64,000 nt of DNA from Aquilaria yunnanensis (taxonomy: Eukaryota > Streptophyta > Magnoliopsida > Malvales > Thymelaeaceae). How positions within the stretch are numbered: the stretch's first letter is position 1; each line of letters starts with the position of its first letter. Made by a program: the position numbers and the translations under genes. The notes beneath the pieces were generated by a model. It was not told where the DNA came from. It ran no database searches and saw only the letters and a list, made by a program, of their open reading frames with translations. Positions 59,104-64,000 of the stretch are shown one piece after another. The DNA lies in NCBI GenBank assembly GCA_039654915.1, contig CM077593.1:35558501-35622500 (forward strand), written 5' to 3'.

Positions 59104-61302
59104 TTAGCCGTCCTGAAAGGCGACCTTGGCCATGTCGTCAGAAGTACGTTTTTGAATGCCAAGGACATTGACCTCGTCCCTCAGCTCAGTAACCTCCTCC
59201 TCGAGCTCACTTATCCCCAGCATCTCTCCGGACTCCTTCTTCAGAGCCTCGACCTCGGCTTGAAGAGCAGCGTTCTCGTCCGTCAAACTCGACGCAAGAC
59301 TGTCGGAAACAGCCTTGTCCTTGACAAGATCTTCATTGGCGGCAAGCAGCTCCTTTACTTGGTCGCCGAGGTCGGAAATCTTCCGGGAGGAGTCCTTTTC
59401 AAGTTCTTCTCTTTTCTTCGAGAACTCCTCCCGAACGGCAGCAAGTTGCTGAGAACAATCCGCTGTCAGCTGTTGGTTGCTGGCGATCACCTTCGCAAGA
59501 GAAGCCTTCGCTTCAGTGAGTTCCCGCGAAGTCGCATCCTTGGAGGCAGCCTGTCTGGCCACCCGAACTCGGAGATAACCAGCGTACTCCAGCAGCTACG
59601 GCAAGGCAAAAGTCCAGGTTAGTACAAGTCTAAACACTTAGAAAATTGAGGAAAAAAGTGTAAAGACTATACCTGAGCAGCATGCTCGGTGACTTTTGCG
59701 GCGAGGGTATTATCCCCCGGGTGAGCCGCCGCAATGGCCCGGAAGGAGGCATCAGTGGTCATCCCCTTCCAAATCTCTTTGGTCATCTTCGGACAATCGT
59801 CGGAGAACAGATTCATATCCTCCGTAATTGTCCAAAAGGGCTCCAAGGGGATCTTCCCCTCAGGGATTGTGGCATTACGCAGGGCCCGTTTCCTCTCATG
59901 AATGGCCCTCCAGCCAACAGTAAGAGATTCCCCTGAGAGTGAGAAGGAAGTTAGGAGCAAAAGAAAAATTCGCGAAAAGAAAAGGAGCTGAACTTCGGCT
60001 AAAGACATACCTGGAGGAACCTCGGAGACAGTGTCCTCGGAATCCTCGGGCCCCTCGGAAGAAAGACCCTTACCCTTCTGCCGGTACCGCTCCTCGGCGG
60101 TGGGTACTTCTACCACTACAGTGTTTCTGGGGGCCTCGAGGTCGGGAAGAGGCACCTCGGCGGAAGTAGCAGGGACCTCGGCCGGTGGAATTTCAACAAG
60201 ACCAGCGTCTTCGCCAGCTTCTTCTTCCAAAAGCTCTGGCTGAGGAGACTGGAGAGTTTTCCTAACTCGCTTCGCCGAGGGTCCCGCCCCTGTCGTCTTC
60301 CTTCTTCGGGAAGCCGCCTTCTTTGTTTGCTCCCCCTTCTCCACCTGGCCAGAAAAGAGGGCCTTGTAATAAGCGGCAGCCCCATCGCCCATCTCTGAAA
60401 AAGAGAAGAAATATCAGCGTAAGTCCGAGGAAAAAGTATAAAGGGATGGAAGATTACTCACTTTCGGCAAAAGTTTCGAAAGAAGTCTCCCCCTTAAGGA
60501 GCTTGACCAGCCAGGAGTCTTTCCCGGCGATGGCGGGAGCAGGCATATTGAGGTCAGTCACGTGCTCCTTAACCACTTTCAGCTCCCGAAGGACTTCTTC
60601 GGTCATCAACCTCCAGTTGATCGGAAAGGGGTAAAGAGCACGAGGAGAGACCTCGGGAGCCCAGTCAGCGACTGCCCGAATGCGGGCGTCGAAATCCGCG
60701 AACACGGAAGCCAACGGTGGGGTCAGCAGCATCCTCGGATCGACGACGTCTGCGTTCAGCACTCCCTGAGCCCACCTGGTCGGGACATCAGACCAGTTCT
60801 TATCCACCTTGAGGAAAAAGAACTTAGGCTGCCACCCCCGCCAGCTGTCCTTCGTGTCGAAGGTGAAGGTGAATTTTTTGCTCCCGGATCCTCGAGGTAG
60901 TAGGAAATAGAAGCCACCCTTCGGGACCACATAGAGCTTGTAGTACTGCATGAAAATGATGAAGTGGGGCTCTATCCCGAACACGCCACACATGCAGAGG
61001 TAGGCGTTAAAGTAGCAGTACGCGTTCGGGGGAAGCTGGTTCACAGCAATGCCATGGAATTGGCAGAACTCGCAAACCACCTTCGGGGGAGGATACCGAA
61101 GACCGGCCTTCAGTTGGGCTCGGAAGACGGTAACCTCGTCGCCACGGTTTGAAAAAGCAAAATGGCTAGAACGAGGCAGTCTGGTCACAGCGTAAGACGG
61201 AAGAAAGAATTTTTTCTTCCACCTCTCTAGTTTTTCGGGGGTGGTACAGCAAGGATGGGCCAGAAGAGGTTTCCAGCTCTCGGGAACAGGCATCGCAGAC
61301 AT
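59104..61302 (-). CDS. Antisense spliced gene of the Tat element: 'putative gypsy type transposon' domain protein
   Basis: Four minus-strand exons, 61302-60462, 60394-60011, 59932-59673 and 59595-59104, join in frame (phases 1, 1, 0) to 658 aa. The introns are 67, 78 and 77 bp and begin GTGAGT, GTATGT and GTATAG, ending TTTTTCAG, CTCTCAG and GCCGTAG. Residues about 1-200 match the 'putative gypsy type transposon' family (ELCQFHGIAVNQL-like region, FNAYLCMCGVFGIEPHF). A Pro/Glu-rich linker follows, then a helical part (GWRAIHERKRALR) and a long coiled coil (EYAGYLRVRVARQAA to ELEEEVTEL). The TAA at 59,104 is followed in frame by 49 more open codons including VLQRFPDLDLSFL, so the true C-terminus may be truncated here. 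Its function is unknown; comparable antisense genes occur in Grande (maize) and Retand. Confidence 0.8.
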
Positions 61303-61589
61303 GAAAAAGAGTTTGAGATGGAAAAGAAAATAGTTTCCAGAAAAAACTCAGAAGACGAGTTTGGAAAAAACAGCAGTTTTCCAGAAAAACTCAGAAAAAC
61401 AGAGGAATCAAGTACTCTGGAAATCAAAACCCACCAAAAGATTTGCCGGAGGACGCCGTCGTGAAAGTTGGTTGGAAAAAGCTCTGATTAAAGAAGCTCC
61501 GCCACAGAAAGCAAGATAAAACGCAAGAACAGAGGGCAGAGCAGAAAAAGAGCAGAAAAACAGTAAGTGGGACTTATGATAGAATGGGC

Positions 61590-61641
61590 TATTTATAGGC
61601 CAAAGGTGGGTAACCGAAAAAACATCATAAGTACCCATTGG
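61590..61641 (-). promoter_or_regulatory. Promoter of the antisense gene (CCAAT and TATA boxes)
   Basis: On the minus strand CCAAT (61,641-61,637) is followed about 40 bp later by TATAAATA (61,597-61,590). This gives a start near 61,565 and a leader of about 260 bp before the ATG at 61,302. The leader is CT-rich, as in many plant leaders. The promoter is inside the element, about 500 bp from the 3' LTR, so antisense transcription does not depend on flanking host DNA. Confidence 0.65.
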
Positions 61642-61924
61642 AGGCGAACCGTCGCCGTAACTGCCCGCTGCACCCGAAAAGGCGCGCCCTCTGTAAATGA
61701 CGCGCCTCTCCTCCAGTGGCAAGAAGCCACGTGTCAACCGCTGCGCAGAAATGGGGGACGTGCCTCCCCAAGCGTGCCTGGAAAACCGGGACACGCCTCC
61801 TGATTGGGACACGTCGTTTGACATCCCTGAGAAATGGAGACGCGCCGCTCAGTCTGACACGCTTGGCCATCAGACCTGCAGAAATAAAAAAGCAGGCCAC
61901 CTCGAGGACACCAAGAGACAGGCT

Positions 61925-62095
61925 ATGGCTGAACAGCCCATGACTTTTGGGCAAGAGGTGTATCTTCGGTACAGGCTTTGCCTCGGAGACACCAAAGAAA
62001 AGGCCAAGGCCGAACAGCCCAGACCCTCGGGCAAAAGGTGCGACCTCGGAACAGGTTATGCTTCCCAACAAGACTCCCAACGGCAACCTCGGAAA
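61925..62095 (+). repeat. Two-copy repeat before the polypurine tract
   Basis: GAACAGCCCATGACTTTTGG, GGCAAGAGGTG, then TCGGTACAGG at about 61,930-61,975 is repeated as GAACAGCCCAGACCCTCGGG, GGCAAAAGGTG and TCGGAACAGG at about 62,010-62,060. The period is about 82 bp. Confidence 0.65.
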
Positions 62096-62130
62096 GAGAT
62101 GCAAACCGAAGTCTTCACTTCGGCTTTCCA

Positions 62131-62142
62131 GAGGGGGGCATG
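62131..62142 (+). other. Polypurine tract of the Tat element
   Basis: GAGGGGGGCATG directly before the 3' LTR start TGATAGCC. Confidence 0.8.
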
Positions 62143-63009
62143 TGATAGCCAAAGGCTGTCGCCTCAATCTGGCCGAATACCCTGCCACAACAACGGCCGG
62201 AAGAACTGGCGCTTCCCGGGAATAGGTGGAATCATGCACCTCGGGAGATAGCCTGAGAGCTCCGAGCCTCGGCACGCCAGTAAAACTTGAGGACTCCATT
62301 CGCCCCCCAAGGTTGTGAACAACGCGCCTTCGGAAAAGTGGCACCAGACATTGCTGCCCGAACATGATATCCCCGAAGGCGGAACCCCCTGGAACTGGGA
62401 ACCCCCGAACTGAGGGTAGGCTTCCCGAAGAGGCTCTGTCCGAACTAGAGAACGACCTCGCCCAGGGACCTCGGGAGTACGGCAGGCGCATTTAAGGAAG
62501 CATTTAAGGAAGCCTCTGACACGTCCCACCACAGACGTAAAAAGTCGCCCTGACGCGCAGACGCCATCAGAATCATATCATGGCCCGTCTCAGCACAAGG
62601 CTCGAGGCCATCCAGTTACCAACTATCTGTCCCCTACGCCCAGACGTTCAGGAGCATCCGACCGCACACGTGTCATGATCTGAACGGGCTAGGTATTCCT
62701 ATATATACAGGAAATAAATACTTGACAGGAGGTTGGCAGGCCGGAGATACAGCTCCCATACTCTGAGAAAAGACCAGGCGAGACTTTTCTGCCTTTCTCT
62801 TTGAGCTAGTGACTTTCTCCTTCTTCCGGCCACCACTGACTTGGGCGTCGGAGGCTCCCCCCCCGGAAAAACACTCCGGGGGCCTCCTAACCCTGTTTCC
62901 CAGTTTTCCAGGTACTCTCCTAGGGGCGATCCACCTTCCAGGCGTTCTTCCTCCTAGAAGTCTCCTCAACAGTCATCATGACTCACAACGATGAGGCCCT
63001 GGGCCATCA
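62143..63009 (+). repeat. 3' LTR of the Tat element
   Basis: Looks identical to 51,862-52,728 on direct reading of both copies. It includes an ATG at 62,978 corresponding to the gag-pol start, here followed by host DNA. Confidence 0.95.
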
Positions 63010-64000
63010 AAAGCTTCCCAAATAAAGAAGGGCTAGAACACCTTACGTTTGTGTAGATCCCACCTTGCAAGCTTAAGTTTCAGGCACCAAGAGTTCTTTC
63101 CTAGTCTCGTTGGAGTCCCTTAACTACATAGTAAAATAACCACTTGACCCATCAACACATTTTGAGCCTAGGGGCAATTTTTTTTACTGCACATAAACAA
63201 ATAAAAAAGGCCTCCTCACCTTGGTAGAAAATATCAAACCAAAACTCCTTTTCGAAGCTCCACAGTTCTCCTCCCTCTCACCGGGCTTAACCTCAACAAC
63301 CAAGGGTTTTTATAAAAAAAAAAAAAGGTTGTTGTTTAAAGAAGAGGAAACCAGAGTCTAGGAAAATAAAGTTTCTCACCTCAAAATAAATAGCCCAAAA
63401 CCATGGCCACCTCTTGGAGAAGAAAGAAACCAAACTCCTAAGCCCTCATTTACAACAAACACACTCTCTCTTTGATTTCTTACTTACAAGCTCTTTTTTT
63501 TTTTTCTTTTATTATTTTGGTGGGTTTTTGTGTTTTTTAGGGTTTAGGACGTGCTAAATGGGTATAGGAAGAGAAGGAAGTGAGCTGGAGTGTTTGGGGA
63601 TGAATGAGGATGGAAAATGGGTGAAAAGGTTAAAGTGGTAAAGGGTTACGGCTTTTGCATGGTTAGTAGAGGTTTAGGCTACTTAACCAAGGGACAATGG
63701 AGCTCACCAACGTTTTTAAAGCTCATTTCCTACCCCATAAACAGGCTTCTTCATTCCTTAAAGTATCCAAGAGGTGCTTGGGGTAAAAGAACCTTTTAGG
63801 CCTCATAACCCTTGGCTAAAAGGAAGTCACCTCCATAAAATTTTCAAATATGTCTTCATTTGCACTTAAATTCTTAGATTTTATTTCCTCCACTTCCAAC
63901 CATGTATTTTCATAGCCTTGACTAGGTTTGAATTTGGTTTCCCAGGTTTGACTCGAGTTTAACCAAGTTTGACCAACAAAATTACCAAAATGCTCTTAGC
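63010..64000 (-). mobile_element. Right part of the LTR insertion begun at 49,974
   Basis: After the AAAGC duplication the sequence interrupted at 51,861 resumes. No coding frame or second LTR is seen. A T-rich run lies at about 63,496-63,510 and an A-rich run at about 63,316-63,328. The element continues past the window end. Its identity as LTR is inferred from composition and context. Confidence 0.45.

Larger units (their letters stand above)
51862..63009 (+). mobile_element. Complete, very young Tat-clade Ty3/gypsy LTR retrotransposon
   Basis: Total 11,148 bp. The LTRs at 51,862-52,728 and 62,143-63,009 are both 867 bp, keep a constant offset of 10,281 bp and look identical by eye. The 5-bp target duplication AAAGC is exact (51,857-51,861 and 63,010-63,014). 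PBS, intact gag-pol, polypurine tract, a 3' repeat array and an antisense gene are all present. The additional archaeal-type RNase H and the antisense 'putative gypsy type transposon' gene are hallmarks of the Tat lineage (compare Grande and Retand). It is far more GC-rich than its surroundings. Confidence 0.93.

Noticed and set aside
61625..62491. 288-codon minus-strand open frame across the Tat 3' LTR
   Set aside because: A GC-rich shadow frame spanning LTR and internal sequence; the same residues appear in the 5' LTR, and there is no promoter or family similarity.

Overview
The window is nuclear DNA from a flowering plant, probably a dicot. Host genes carry GT-AG introns, intergenic DNA is AT-rich, and the right half is a stack of nested LTR retrotransposons. 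I cannot name the species from sequence alone.

Left part (1-29 kb). The window opens inside a decayed pararetrovirus-like (Caulimoviridae) polymerase remnant (1-~1.96 kb), followed by AT-rich DNA with a MITE. Two tandem, same-strand vacuolar processing enzyme (VPE/legumain, cysteine protease C13) genes follow at 7,541-10,802 and 17,227-20,466. Each has nine exons with matching intron positions and phases, encoding 488 and 489 aa. They come from one duplication whose homology runs from about 110 bp upstream of the ATG to just past the poly(A) signal. A gag-only Tat-like retrotransposon with two LTRs (12,734-15,654) and an inverted-repeat element separate them. Copy 2 has a Pro-to-Val change three residues after its catalytic His, in the segment reported to tune hydrolase versus ligase activity. 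Beyond the genes lie a Mutator-type MITE with a 9-bp target duplication, a second inverted-repeat element, a G-rich minisatellite, a broken 2-oxoglutarate/Fe(II) dioxygenase gene (ACC-oxidase-homolog type, minus strand) and fragments of Ty3/gypsy polyproteins.

Right part (29.5-64 kb) is nested TE insertion that can be ordered. An old minus-strand gypsy element (integrase at 30.2-31.06 kb) was hit by an LTR element now left as a solo LTR (31,067-34,953, TSD CCTAA). That LTR was hit by a Copia-like solo LTR (32,964-34,376, TSD GAAAT). The same integrase was also cut by a Tekay/Del-type chromovirus starting at 34,972. That chromovirus carries two solo LTRs (36,876-40,041, TSD ACTTT; 40,902-44,313, TSD GTAGT), and its 3' LTR was entered by another LTR element at 49,974. 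That last element in turn holds the youngest insertion, a complete Tat-clade element (51,862-63,009, TSD AAAGC).

The Tat element has two 867-bp LTRs that look identical by eye, an intact 1,832-codon gag-pol frame with a second (archaeal-type) RNase H, an array of seven near-palindromic repeats after pol, and an antisense gene. The antisense gene has its own CCAAT and TATA boxes, and four exons join in frame through three small GT-AG introns. It encodes a 'putative gypsy type transposon' domain followed by a coiled coil, and appears to end at a premature stop. I consider this antisense gene, the repeat array and the altered VPE copy the most interesting content.
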